Assembly (NCBI GenBank): GCA_937899105.1
Contig: CALBPF010000038.1
Coordinates: forward strand, 1 to 35,393
Reading direction: 5' to 3'
Length of the DNA stretch: 35,393 bases
DNA from: an uncultured Flammeovirgaceae bacterium
GTDB taxonomy: Bacteria; Bacteroidota; Bacteroidia; Cytophagales; Cyclobacteriaceae
Each line of letters opens with the position of its first letter. Position 1 is the first letter of the stretch. The position numbers and the translations under genes are program-made. The notes under the pieces were generated by a model, which worked only from the letters and a program-made list of their open reading frames with translations, was not told the origin of the DNA and did not search any database. Positions 26,972 to 35,393 of the stretch are shown here, piece after piece.

Positions 26972-29407
26972 ATGATTACAAATCAATTCATTACTATATG
27001 GCGCAGTTTACGATCAAACGTCAGCTATGCCATCATCAATACAGTAGGTCTTACATTAGGTATTACCTGCGCTGTGGTGATCTACACGTTCATCAGTTAT
27101 GAGCAAAGCTTTGACAGCTTTCATGATAATTCAGATAACATCTATAGAGTAGTTCAAAGAAACCATACTGCGGAGCAAACACAGCATTGGAACACTACTG
27201 CATACACTTTAGCCAAAGCAATTCGCTCAGATTTTCCTGAAGTTCAGGTCACGCAATCCGCGGGTCCACTTACTCGAATCATAAGTTCAGAAGTGAATGA
27301 TAGAGTCATCCGACATGAGGTGGAAAGATTACTTTTTGTCGATTTTAACTATTTGCAACTATTCAATTTTAAAAATGCTTTTGAGGGAAAAGAACTATGG
27401 ATAGAAGGAAATCCATCCTCAGCATTTGAAAAATTGAATGCTTGTGTCATCACCCAGAAATTAGCGGAGAGATACTTTCCTGATGCAGTTCGAAATGGTG
27501 AAGCGTTATTGGGTAAGACACTTTTGCTAAACAATAAAGATCAATTAGAAATTACCGGGGTTATTCGAAACCCACCAGCCAACACAACTTTACTCTTTGA
27601 GATGTTGGTGAACTATGAATTTTTTGCAGTTAACAACCCTTACTTCGCCAATAACTGGTCTGGTAATTACCAGGGATACACCTATATAAGGCTCAATGAG
27701 GTAGCCTCCTGGGAGAATTTTGAGAATGATTTAGAAACTTTTAAAGCCAAGTACCTTAGTGAAGTTGATAACAAGCGCATAGAGTATCGCCTTCAACCCA
27801 TGTCAGCAATCCATACAAGTGATGAGTATGGAACCAGCATTGCGAGTTATGTGGTATCGTCAAAAATGCTCAACGGATTGGCTACTATTGGTTTGCTTGT
27901 ACTGCTGATTGCTGTAATTAATTATGTCAATCTGGCTACGGCACAGTCCCTCAAAAAGTCTAAGGAGGTTGGTGTTAGGAAAGTACTTGGTAGCTCGCGC
28001 ATGAATTTATTTCGACAATTTATCCTTGAAACGATGCTATTGACCCTAGTAGCTATACTGCATGCTTATGCGCTGTCTGAGTTGATTTTAGGAGGTATTA
28101 ACGGTCATTTATCCCATTTACAGCTAGACCTTCAGCTCACAAACGAGATATATTGGTTTTTGGCGTTGCTCTTTGTCTTTGTTACCCTTTTAGCAGGCAG
28201 CTATCCTGCTGCGGTAATGTCAGGATATTCTCCGCTCAGAGCTATAAAATCTGATATTCGAAAGAGTTATAAATCCGGTTCCCGAAATGCTTTAGTAATA
28301 GGTCAATTTGCGGTAGTTCAATTGTTGATAGTAACTACGGTTATTACTGGCAAGCAAATGGATCTATTCTTCAATAAGGACCTGGGCTTTGACAGCAAAG
28401 GCTTGTTAACCATAAATATTCCGGATCAATCAAATAAAAGCCTCACAACTTTAAAAACAGAATTAGAACGCTTGGCAGCCATTAACCAAGTTAGTTTTGC
28501 CTCAGGCATACCACTGGCTCCAAAGCGGCAATATGGAACTGCTTTTCGTTTTGCTAATCAAGATATCGAACAACAGCAGGAGGCCGAAATGAAAGTTGTT
28601 GGCCCGGACTACTTAAAAATGTATGATCTAAAATTGGTTGCAGGTCGATGGTTGGATCAAAACAATGTTACGGTGGACCATACTTTTAACGGATTCGTGG
28701 TTAATGAGACACTCGTACAAAGCTTAGGTACAACACCGGAAGAGATCATTGGAAGAGAAATAGCTATAAATGAAGGAACCGCTCCTGTAATTGGGGTAAT
28801 TTCTGATTTTCACAATATGGGATTACAACTGGAGATTACTCCTTGTCTGCTATTCTATTGGCATGGCTTTTTTAGTGAGTCAGGTATCAGATATCAACCG
28901 GGAGCAAATGAGAGCGAACTCCTAGCCGGTGTAGAAAAAGTGTGGAAGGACGTTTTTTCTAAACAGATTTTCAAGCATCAATTTGTAGAAGACCACATGG
29001 CAGATAATTATAGAATTGAGGGCCTTGTTTTTGATGCGTTCAAAGTGTCGTCTTTCATAGCCATCGTAATAGGTTGCCTGGGACTTTACGGGCTAATATC
29101 GTTTATGGCGGAGATAAGAACGCGGGAAATTGGTATCAGAAAAACATTGGGAGCTAGTGTATCAGGTATAGTCTTTATGCTTTCGAACTATTTTCTAAGG
29201 TTGCTTTTGGTGTCTATTGTAATCGGATCGTTGGTAGCCTGGTTTGTGATGGACGGATGGCTTCAGGCCTTTGCCTACCGTATTGAAATGACGCCTCTGT
29301 ATTTTGCGGTAAGCGCTATTTTAACAGCTGCCGTGGCTGTTCTAACTACAGTCGGAAAGACAGTAGTAACGGCCTCAATCAACCCTATAGAAAGTTTGCG
29401 AGAATAA
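26972..29407 (+). CDS. MacB/FtsX-type permease, array member 5
   Basis: This 811-residue permease starts 3 bp after the previous gene. It has an N-terminal helix (about 18-42), MacB_PCD, helices from about 303 with KSKEVGVRKVLGSS near 330, the turn AGSYPAAVMSGYSP, a second periplasmic domain and C-terminal helices with RTREIGIRKTLGAS near 716. The tail is NPIESLRE. All transmembrane and motif features are intact. Its partners and substrate are unknown. Confidence 0.88.
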   Translation: MITNQFITIWRSLRSNVSYAIINTVGLTLGITCAVVIYTFISYEQSFDSFHDNSDNIYRVVQRNHTAEQTQHWNTTAYTLAKAIRSDFPEVQVTQSAGPLTRIISSEVNDRVIRHEVERLLFVDFNYLQLFNFKNAFEGKELWIEGNPSSAFEKLNACVITQKLAERYFPDAVRNGEALLGKTLLLNNKDQLEITGVIRNPPANTTLLFEMLVNYEFFAVNNPYFANNWSGNYQGYTYIRLNEVASWENFENDLETFKAKYLSEVDNKRIEYRLQPMSAIHTSDEYGTSIASYVVSSKMLNGLATIGLLVLLIAVINYVNLATAQSLKKSKEVGVRKVLGSSRMNLFRQFILETMLLTLVAILHAYALSELILGGINGHLSHLQLDLQLTNEIYWFLALLFVFVTLLAGSYPAAVMSGYSPLRAIKSDIRKSYKSGSRNALVIGQFAVVQLLIVTTVITGKQMDLFFNKDLGFDSKGLLTINIPDQSNKSLTTLKTELERLAAINQVSFASGIPLAPKRQYGTAFRFANQDIEQQQEAEMKVVGPDYLKMYDLKLVAGRWLDQNNVTVDHTFNGFVVNETLVQSLGTTPEEIIGREIAINEGTAPVIGVISDFHNMGLQLEITPCLLFYWHGFFSESGIRYQPGANESELLAGVEKVWKDVFSKQIFKHQFVEDHMADNYRIEGLVFDAFKVSSFIAIVIGCLGLYGLISFMAEIRTREIGIRKTLGASVSGIVFMLSNYFLRLLLVSIVIGSLVAWFVMDGWLQAFAYRIEMTPLYFAVSAILTAAVAVLTTVGKTVVTASINPIESLRE

Positions 29408-29416
29408 CCTTTGACT

Positions 29417-31843
29417 ATGCTTAAGAACTACCTCACAACGGCCTGGAGAAACTTATCTCGCCAACCGATATTTGCAACGATCAACGTTATTGGACTTGCC
29501 ATTGGGTTGGCCGCTGTTTATTTGATGACACTCTTCATTTGGGACGAGTACAGGATGAACGACTGGGTAAAAAATGCCGACCGTCATTATTTTATCGAAT
29601 CCGATTGGAAAGCGGGACGACAAGGCCTTGAAATTGTGTCTTTAGCTCCTATGGGACGTAGTTTACAAGAGAACTATCCGCATTTGGTTGCAAACCATTT
29701 TACTGTTCACGCGCGTAGTTGCAATGTATCTGTTCCACAGTTAAACAAGAGCTTCAGATTAAACTTACAGGTTTTTGACGGTGACTTTTTGAATTCCTAT
29801 GGAATACCTCTGCTTCATGGCAATGCTTCAACTGCATTTGACGAGCCCTCTGGCATTGTTATTCAGCACGATGTAGCTCAGAAGTTTTTTGGAAGGACTG
29901 ATGTCATAGGAGAAGAATTGGTGCTTGAAACAGAAAATGCGGAATATGATCCTGTGGGCAAAAAGACTTTTATGATCACGGGCGTCATTGACAAACTTCC
30001 TGAGAACTCAATTACGGATAACCTGGGTGACCGAACCGATATATACATTGGGTCAGATAACGTCCCTTATTACGGCCCTGTAGATATGTGGAACAGGTGG
30101 GATGTTGATATAGTCCAGACACGAATAGAACTAAGGGAAGGGGTCAGCCCCGAAGATCTAATCGAACCTATGGCAGAATTAGTCCAAAATAATGCACCTG
30201 ACTATTTAGCAATTTTTATGATACTCTTGCTCACTGCTCTGAGTTCATATAATATCGGCCAAAATGATCAGGCTAGAGGAAAGATGATCAATATCCTAAT
30301 CGCCATAACCATTTTCATCTTGTTGGTGGCCATCATGAATTTTATCAATATTTCGCAGGGTATGGCGAGTAAGCGGATGAAGGAAATTGGGGTACGCAAA
30401 GTAATTGGGGGGGTGCGCCAACAAATTATGTTTCAGTTCCTGTCAGAAGCGCTTTTGTTCACCGTATTAGCCTCTTTATTAGCCTTATGTATAGTACAGC
30501 TAACCCAACAAGAGTTCGCACTTTTAGTTAACAAACCTCATTTATTTAGTAACACTACTATTCCTCTTCTGTATCCTTTATTCGGCGGTCTTGCGATACT
30601 TATCGGACTGTTGGCAGGAATGTACCCGTCTATTGTATTAGCCTGCAAACCTACTTTGAATTCTTTAAAAGGGAAGGAGAGTATTGCTTTAAAAAAGGTA
30701 GATTTAAAGAAAGTACTGTTAAGCTTTCAGTTCTTTATTGCTCTATTCATAGTCATGACTTCCATGGTTGTTTCTGACCAACTGAACTTTTTTCTAAACA
30801 AGGACTTAGGTTATGAATCAAAGAATATCGTGACTGTCACATCGCTTCCAAGATGGTGGAGTGAGGAAGGGGTACAAAAAATGCTAAGCCTGAAGGAGGA
30901 GTTTAAAAGTATTCCCGAGGTAAAGTCGGGGACATTGTCGTTTGAAATACCGGACGGGAGATATGGCCAAACCTTCGATTTTAGTAATCCTGAAAAAGCC
31001 ATAGATGAATTTTACACTTTTCCGGTGATCTCATGTGATGCCGAATATGCCGAGAGTTTCGATTTAGAACTTGTCGAAGGAAGGTTTCTTAACAAAGATG
31101 ATGGGAATAATGAACTTAAGAAAGTTGTCTTAACGGAAAAGGCGGCTTATGATCTGTTCGAAGATCAACCGGTGGTAGGTAATCTGATAAGAGGAAGGGA
31201 TACCCTTGACTATGAGGTAGTGGGTATTGTTCGTGATTTTAATTTTGGCTCTTTGCACAATCCCATTCAAGGATTGGTATTTACTGAAGTCACAGATCCA
31301 TTGCTTTACCGCTACTTCAGCTTCCAACTGAGGGCAGATGGGTACGAGAGCGCCATCGCCAAAATTGAGCAGAAGTGGAATCAACTCTTTAATGACGTTC
31401 CTTTTGAATATGTTACTATTGAAGATAAAATTCAAAGCCTTTATGAGAGTGAAAGACAGTTTAAGTCAGCATCAACAATAGCCGCACTTCTTTCCATAGC
31501 TGTCATGGCCATTGGTTTGTTTGGTGTTACGATGCAAGGCGCTGCGAAGCGTACTAAGGAGATAGGTGTGAGAAAGGTTTTAGGCGCTTCGGGGAAGGAT
31601 ATCATTAAACTACTCTCGAAAGAGTACATGTGGCAAATAGCTCTGGCTACACTATTGGTAGTTCCTCTTTCGTACCTTGTTTCAGAAAAGTGGTTGAGCA
31701 ATTTCGCCTACCGTATAGATCAATCATGGCATACCTACGCAGCAGGTGTTTTTGCCATTGCCATTATTGTTGCTTTTACCATATCATGGGAGCTTCTTAA
31801 AGCGGCATTAAAAAACCCTGCGGACAGCATAAGGCATGAATGA
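29417..31843 (+). CDS. MacB/FtsX-type permease, array member 6
   Basis: The product is 808 residues from the ATG at 29417 (MLKNYLTTAWRNL), which matches paralogue N-termini better than the TTG two codons earlier. The architecture is that of the array, with an extra hydrophobic stretch (LAIFMILLLTALSSYNI, about 263-279) before the usual middle helices. It has MKEIGVRKVIGGV near 320, the turn AGMYPS, and C-terminal RTKEIGVRKVLGAS near 711. The tail is NPADSIRHE. A run of seven G bases at 30407-30413 encodes the GG after VI and is a possible slippage point. It lies 9 bp after the previous gene. Confidence 0.88.
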   Translation: MLKNYLTTAWRNLSRQPIFATINVIGLAIGLAAVYLMTLFIWDEYRMNDWVKNADRHYFIESDWKAGRQGLEIVSLAPMGRSLQENYPHLVANHFTVHARSCNVSVPQLNKSFRLNLQVFDGDFLNSYGIPLLHGNASTAFDEPSGIVIQHDVAQKFFGRTDVIGEELVLETENAEYDPVGKKTFMITGVIDKLPENSITDNLGDRTDIYIGSDNVPYYGPVDMWNRWDVDIVQTRIELREGVSPEDLIEPMAELVQNNAPDYLAIFMILLLTALSSYNIGQNDQARGKMINILIAITIFILLVAIMNFINISQGMASKRMKEIGVRKVIGGVRQQIMFQFLSEALLFTVLASLLALCIVQLTQQEFALLVNKPHLFSNTTIPLLYPLFGGLAILIGLLAGMYPSIVLACKPTLNSLKGKESIALKKVDLKKVLLSFQFFIALFIVMTSMVVSDQLNFFLNKDLGYESKNIVTVTSLPRWWSEEGVQKMLSLKEEFKSIPEVKSGTLSFEIPDGRYGQTFDFSNPEKAIDEFYTFPVISCDAEYAESFDLELVEGRFLNKDDGNNELKKVVLTEKAAYDLFEDQPVVGNLIRGRDTLDYEVVGIVRDFNFGSLHNPIQGLVFTEVTDPLLYRYFSFQLRADGYESAIAKIEQKWNQLFNDVPFEYVTIEDKIQSLYESERQFKSASTIAALLSIAVMAIGLFGVTMQGAAKRTKEIGVRKVLGASGKDIIKLLSKEYMWQIALATLLVVPLSYLVSEKWLSNFAYRIDQSWHTYAAGVFAIAIIVAFTISWELLKAALKNPADSIRHE

Positions 31844-31867
31844 CATGATATCCTAAATAATTATTCT

Positions 31868-32959
31868 GTGATCAAAAATTATACTAAAGTTGCTTTCAGG
31901 CATTTATTCAAACACAAGGTTTTTACCTTGATAAATATTCTGGGCTTGAGCATAGGTTTAACAGCTACAGGTCTATTGTGTCTCTACTCGAATTATGAAC
32001 TTAGCTATGATCAATCCCATGAGAAGGCGAGTCGGATTTATAGATTAACGCACACTAGAATCTCTGAAGGGGCTCAGCAATATTCCAGCGCTACGAGTTT
32101 TCCGGAGCTGGGAATTGAATTAAAAAACAATTTCGCCGCTATTGAAAGCATAGCTCGTCTCTTTAACATAGGTAATGAGTTTACTCCCGTTTTTAACTAT
32201 GATAGAGCCGGCAATCGAATAAGCTTTTCAGAACCACGGGTGTTCCTGGCTGACAGTACTTTCCTAAAAATCTTTGATTTGGAAATGCTAAATGCTGCAA
32301 ATGAAAATCCATTATCTGTCAAAAATGGTTTAATTATTTCCCAATCACTGGCACGAAAGGTCTTTAACAGCCTGGATGTAGTTGGCGAGGAGGTGGAATG
32401 GAAAGGTCAGGGAAGTTATACAATTACCGGTGTATTTGCAGACCTTCCTAAGAATAGCCACTTTGACTTTGAGATATTGGCCACCTGGTTTAACGTGTAT
32501 GGGTCAAGAAGTCTCAAGCGGTGGGATGGCTTTTACAACTATCTTCTATTGAATGAACAGGCCAACCGGAAACTATTGCAGGAAGAGATAAAAGGTTTTG
32601 CTACGGCGTATTTATCAGAATACAATAATTCAAGAAGCTTGAGTTCTATTGTAGACCTGCAGTCGTTAAGCTCAATTCACCTTCATTCCCACTTACAAAA
32701 TGAACATGAAATCAATGGGGACGCTGATGTCACTTATGGGCTTGTAATCATAGCAGTTTTTATTCTGATGCTGGCACTTATTAACTATATAAACCTTTCT
32801 ACTGCAAATGCCATTGAGCGAGCCAAAGAAGTGGGGATTAGAAAGGTAATAGGTTCACAAAAAAGCCAGTTGATGTGGCAGTTCCTGCTGGAATCTTTTT
32901 TTATTATGTGCTTGTCCAGTGTATCGGCTATAACCGCAATACAGATGGCTTTACCCTAA
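31868..32959 (+). CDS. MacB/FtsX-type permease, array member 7, N-terminal part (cut by TAA)
   Basis: These 363 residues start at GTG (VIKNYTKVAFRHLF), 24 bp after member 6. They cover the N-terminal helix, MacB_PCD domain, the first middle helix (about 290-312), ERAKEVGIRKVIGS near 317 and part of the next helix, ending ...IQMALP at a TAA (32957-32959). Paralogues read 'LPY' or 'IPY' here, so a Tyr codon appears to have become TAA by one substitution. The frame continues without shift as the following feature, and the joined length (804 codons) equals that of the neighbours. As written the permease lacks six or so helices' worth of sequence and is probably inactive. Confidence 0.85.
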   Translation: MIKNYTKVAFRHLFKHKVFTLINILGLSIGLTATGLLCLYSNYELSYDQSHEKASRIYRLTHTRISEGAQQYSSATSFPELGIELKNNFAAIESIARLFNIGNEFTPVFNYDRAGNRISFSEPRVFLADSTFLKIFDLEMLNAANENPLSVKNGLIISQSLARKVFNSLDVVGEEVEWKGQGSYTITGVFADLPKNSHFDFEILATWFNVYGSRSLKRWDGFYNYLLLNEQANRKLLQEEIKGFATAYLSEYNNSRSLSSIVDLQSLSSIHLHSHLQNEHEINGDADVTYGLVIIAVFILMLALINYINLSTANAIERAKEVGIRKVIGSQKSQLMWQFLLESFFIMCLSSVSAITAIQMALP

Positions 32960-32983
32960 TTTAGTGATTGGCTTAACGTCGAT

Positions 32984-34282
32984 ATGGTAGTTCTGCATTG
33001 GCATCGACCACAATTTTGGCTAATGTTGATTACTGGTATGACCGTTACAACATTATTGGCGGGCCTATATCCAGCATTTGTAATGGCCCGTTTTACGCCC
33101 ATAAGTTTGATCCGAAGAAAGGAAAAGTCTAAGGTCAAAGGATTCAGCTTAAGAAATGTGTTGACGGTCTTTCAGTTTGCTGTCTCCTTATTTTTAATTG
33201 CCGCGACGCTTATAGTCGTTGAACAAATTCAGTCTATCAAGAAAAAGAACACCGGGTTTCAAAAGGATCAAATTCTGGTGATCAACCTCTTTGAGCTTGT
33301 ATCAGATCTAAGAGATTCTACCCACGGGTATAAACTTGAGGCGTTGAAGAATGAAGTATTGACTAACCCTGCGGTAGGTGGAGCAACGATTAGTTCTGAC
33401 GTCCCTGGTAAGCAAGCTACCTGGCGGGGTGTAAATCGGTCGCAAGAAGATGAACATGTTGTGTCATATCGCGTGCGTGTTAGCCCGGACTTTAACGAAG
33501 TTTACAATATCCCCTTAACTGCAGGTCGATTTTTTAAGACGGAAGATGGGCGTGTCAAACGGCAGCTTGTAGTGAACTCTGCCTGGGTAGAAGGAGTTGG
33601 CTTTCCATCTGATGAGGAAGCTGTTGGAAAATTTATACCTATAGGCGGCAATGATTACGAGATAATAGGGGTTTTGAAAGACTTTCATCAGATATCTCCT
33701 AGATATGACGTCGAACCTATGATCTTCTCTATGGGAATAGGACACCAGACATACATGTCAGTTGCTTTAAACTCCGCTGACTTTCAAGGTGTTCTTACGC
33801 ATATCCAAAATGCTTGGGATAAGGCCTTTCCTTCCAGGCCATTTCACTATTTCTTTTTGGACGACCATTTTGAACGTCAGTTTGAAGCTGATATCAAAAC
33901 CGGACAGGTAATTTCTTTATTTTCAATACTTTCCATATTACTTGCTTGTATGGGAGTTTTTGGTTTGAGCACTAATTTAGCTTACCAAAGATCGAAGGAG
34001 ATGAGTATTCGTAAAGTACTGGGAGCCTCCATGCTTGGCTTGATTCAGCTCTTTCTAAAAAATTACATGATTCTGGTACTCTTCGCTAGCTTGATTGGAC
34101 TACCAATGGCTTACTGGATTGCCGAAATATGGCTTAATACTTATGTATTTAAAATTGAGGTCGGTATTATTTATTTCCTGCTGCCAATAGTGTTTATGAT
34201 GGTTTTTACTTTATTATCTACACTATCGCAAAGCATTAAAGTGGCCGGGACAAATCCGGTAGAAGTTTTAAAGAAAGATTAG
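32984..34282 (+). CDS. MacB/FtsX-type permease, array member 7, C-terminal part
   Basis: These 432 residues are in the same frame as the N-terminal part. They contain the rest of the middle helices, the turn AGLYPAFVM, a second periplasmic domain, C-terminal helices and RSKEMSIRKVLGAS near residue 340. The tail is NPVEVLKKD. The eight codons between the TAA and the ATG at 32984 (FSDWLNVD) also read as family sequence, so the ATG is an internal Met, not an evolved start. Separate translation of the two halves is possible but has no visible support such as a ribosome binding site. Confidence 0.8.
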   Translation: MVVLHWHRPQFWLMLITGMTVTTLLAGLYPAFVMARFTPISLIRRKEKSKVKGFSLRNVLTVFQFAVSLFLIAATLIVVEQIQSIKKKNTGFQKDQILVINLFELVSDLRDSTHGYKLEALKNEVLTNPAVGGATISSDVPGKQATWRGVNRSQEDEHVVSYRVRVSPDFNEVYNIPLTAGRFFKTEDGRVKRQLVVNSAWVEGVGFPSDEEAVGKFIPIGGNDYEIIGVLKDFHQISPRYDVEPMIFSMGIGHQTYMSVALNSADFQGVLTHIQNAWDKAFPSRPFHYFFLDDHFERQFEADIKTGQVISLFSILSILLACMGVFGLSTNLAYQRSKEMSIRKVLGASMLGLIQLFLKNYMILVLFASLIGLPMAYWIAEIWLNTYVFKIEVGIIYFLLPIVFMMVFTLLSTLSQSIKVAGTNPVEVLKKD

Positions 34283-34330
34283 TGATAACTAACAATCATA
34301 TTGGCAACGGTTAAGAGCTCTTGTTGTCTT

Positions 34331-34350
34331 TGTTACAACATGTTACAAAC
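34331..34350. repeat. tandem TGTTACAA direct repeat upstream of the GIN gene
   Basis: Two copies of TGTTACAA start 10 bp apart (34331 and 34341), one helical turn, about 65-85 bp before the GIN gene. They lie just upstream of a weak promoter-like pair (CTTTAC at 34351 and AATTTTTG at 34373-34380). Position and phasing suggest an activator or repressor site, but the binding protein is unknown. Confidence 0.4.
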
Positions 34351-34414
34351 CTTTACGGGCGGGTGACATAACAATTTTTGTTCTATCTTAAATATAAACT
34401 CAAAATAAACAACA

Positions 34415-35170
34415 ATGAAAAAGCTCAACTTACTATTACTTTTAAGTCTGGTAGCCACTTTCGCATTTGCGCAAAAAAGTGATCAAACCTTGAATATCAA
34501 TGACATCGGCTACTTTAATAAAATATCAGTAGGTCCACATGTAAAACTGCACTTCGTTCAAGGCGACAAAGAAGAAGTGAAGATTGATTATCGAAGAATT
34601 GATGAAGAAGACATCCATGTGAAACTGGTAGGGAAAACGTTAAAGATTCATCTTGAAAAATCTAAAACTCTACCTAAAAAGGTTAAGGTGTATAACGGTA
34701 TGTACAAAGAAAAAGTAAATGTTTATGCTCGTGCCCGTGTAACCGCTTATGTAACCGTACGGGACCTGAAAAAGATTGTATCCAAAGGGGAGGAGTTTGT
34801 ATACAGTGATAAACCTCTTGTTGTTGACAAACTCAAAATCAAATCTTATGGATCATCCGATATTCGATTAACCTCACTTAAAGCCGATCGTTTAAAAGCC
34901 GTGTTGTGGGGAGAGCATGACCTGAGAATAAAGGAAGGCATAGTTAAGAAGCAAGTAATTAAAGGCGTTGGTGATAATAATATTCAAAATGAAGATCTCA
35001 TCACCAATGTTACCAAGGTTGGCGTACTGGGTGAAACGGAGATCGATGTTAATGCTAAAGATTATTTGCGTTTGAGCTCATTAGGGGAATCTGTTGTAAA
35101 ATATAGTGGCCTACCACGAATTAATCGATGGTTTACTATTGGAGAGAATAATATGTATAGGGTACGTTAA
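34415..35170 (+). CDS. secreted head-GIN (DUF2807) domain protein
   Basis: This 251-residue protein has a signal peptide (about 1-19, ending FAFAQ). The mature part is a repetitive beta-helix of the GIN/DUF2807 type: FNKISVGPHVKLHFVQGDKE opens it, and later strands repeat KLKIKSYGSSDIRL, GEHDLRI, GETEIDV and the closing SLGESVVKYSGLPRI. The molecular role of GIN proteins is unknown, and they are common in the Bacteroidota envelope. It follows the permease array after 132 bp and probably has its own promoter. It ends 12 bp from a convergent gene. Confidence 0.85.
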   Translation: MKKLNLLLLLSLVATFAFAQKSDQTLNINDIGYFNKISVGPHVKLHFVQGDKEEVKIDYRRIDEEDIHVKLVGKTLKIHLEKSKTLPKKVKVYNGMYKEKVNVYARARVTAYVTVRDLKKIVSKGEEFVYSDKPLVVDKLKIKSYGSSDIRLTSLKADRLKAVLWGEHDLRIKEGIVKKQVIKGVGDNNIQNEDLITNVTKVGVLGETEIDVNAKDYLRLSSLGESVVKYSGLPRINRWFTIGENNMYRVR

Positions 35171-35182
35171 TGTATCACAACA

Positions 35183-35393
35183 TTAGATTACCTTAATATT
35201 CACCTCGTCGTGAATCAAGTCTTCAAAAAAATGGTGCAGCGTGTACATTTGCTCTGCACCTATTTTTTGTCCTGCTTGAGCTATGATGTAAAGTACGGCA
35301 GCTACAGTGAGCAAAACAGGAATTACCCAAAGTATTCCGCTACTCATACCCAATGATATTCGTGAAAAACCGATCACCAAAATAAATAACCCT
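35183..35393 (-). CDS. small membrane protein, 5' end outside the window
   Basis: The frame is open from the window edge to TAA at 35183-35185. A TTG at 35380 could start it, but the frame upstream of that is also open and hydrophobic, so the gene probably begins beyond the window. It has one or two transmembrane helices (GILWVIPVLLTVAAVLYII is the clearest), then a soluble tail ending FFEDLIHDEVNIKVI. I recognise no family. It is convergent with the GIN gene. Confidence 0.55.
   Translation of the reverse strand, partial: GLFILVIGFSRISLGMSSGILWVIPVLLTVAAVLYIIAQAGQKIGAEQMYTLHHFFEDLIHDEVNIKVI

Noticed and set aside
30407..30413. G7 tract in array member 6 as a phase-variation switch
   Set aside because: The frame is intact, the tract is short and it encodes a plausible GG in the FtsX motif, so there is no evidence of switching.
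14615..34282. Recent tandem duplication as origin of the permease array
   Set aside because: The paralogues share only motif-level protein similarity and no obvious stretches of identical DNA, so the duplications are old.
34302..34316. Third sigma-54-like promoter (TGGCAACGGTTAAGA)
   Set aside because: The -24 element is imperfect, no TGTATCA dyad lies upstream, and it is over 100 bp from the next gene, so it is kept only as a remark.
34313..34322. AAGAGCTCTT palindrome as terminator of the permease array
   Set aside because: It is too short, has no loop and is not followed by a T run.
35171..35177. TGTATCA half-site after the GIN gene
   Set aside because: It has no second arm and sits between convergent genes, where an enhancer would serve nothing visible.

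Overview
The window is one 35.4 kb stretch of a moderately AT-rich genome. It probably comes from the Bacteroidota, order Cytophagales or a close relative. The evidence is the large family of MacB/FtsX-type permeases that lack their own ATPase, a propeller/Y_Y_Y-domain histidine kinase, a PadR gene paired with a 'permease prefix domain' transporter, a GIN-domain (DUF2807) protein, frequent GTG/TTG starts and the absence of strong Shine-Dalgarno sites. I see no tRNA, rRNA, CRISPR array or insertion sequence.

Layout. (1) 82-934, minus: a membrane protein resembling the putative phage abortive-infection (putAbiC) family, with its C-terminus apparently moved out of frame. (2) 1211-5430, plus: a non-homologous end-joining locus with LigD (Pol-PE-Lig order), Ku, a small TPR protein with a basic patch, and a 93-residue protein whose C-terminal tail closely copies that of Ku. 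(3) 5427-7649, minus: a propeller-type sensor histidine kinase that converges on the NHEJ genes. (4) 7845-10764, plus: a PadR regulator and a prefix-domain MacB/FtsX permease, preceded by a perfect 16-bp palindrome. (5) 10765-14437: an NtrY-like histidine kinase (minus), a dienelactone-hydrolase-family lipoprotein (plus) and a sigma-54 response regulator (minus). The Fis-type HTH of the regulator is cut off by an in-frame TAG, and the remaining HTH frame runs exactly to a terminator. (6) 14615-34282, plus: an array of seven paralogous MacB/FtsX permeases, one split by an in-frame TAA, with three secreted or periplasmic proteins in the middle, two of them YceI-like. (7) 34415-35393: a GIN-domain secreted protein and the 3' part of a small membrane protein.

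How it may work together. The two permease genes that have long upstream regions (14615 and 17209) carry the same architecture. Each has two 17-bp dyads of the form TGTATCA-N3-TGATACA, with centres exactly 23 bp apart, and a TGGCAC -24-like element lies 63-73 bp downstream of the second dyad. This is the layout of an enhancer and promoter for an NtrC-type activator, and such an activator, with its probable kinase, is encoded next door. I infer a dedicated envelope-sensing circuit (kinase, sigma-54 activator, tandem enhancers, permease/YceI array). No ABC ATPase is present, so one would have to come from elsewhere. The YceI-like proteins suggest a lipid or isoprenoid cargo, but that is inference.

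Three genes (the AbiC-like protein, the response regulator and the last permease) each carry one single-base-type lesion. Whether these are real decay, regulated recoding or sequence errors is the main open question.
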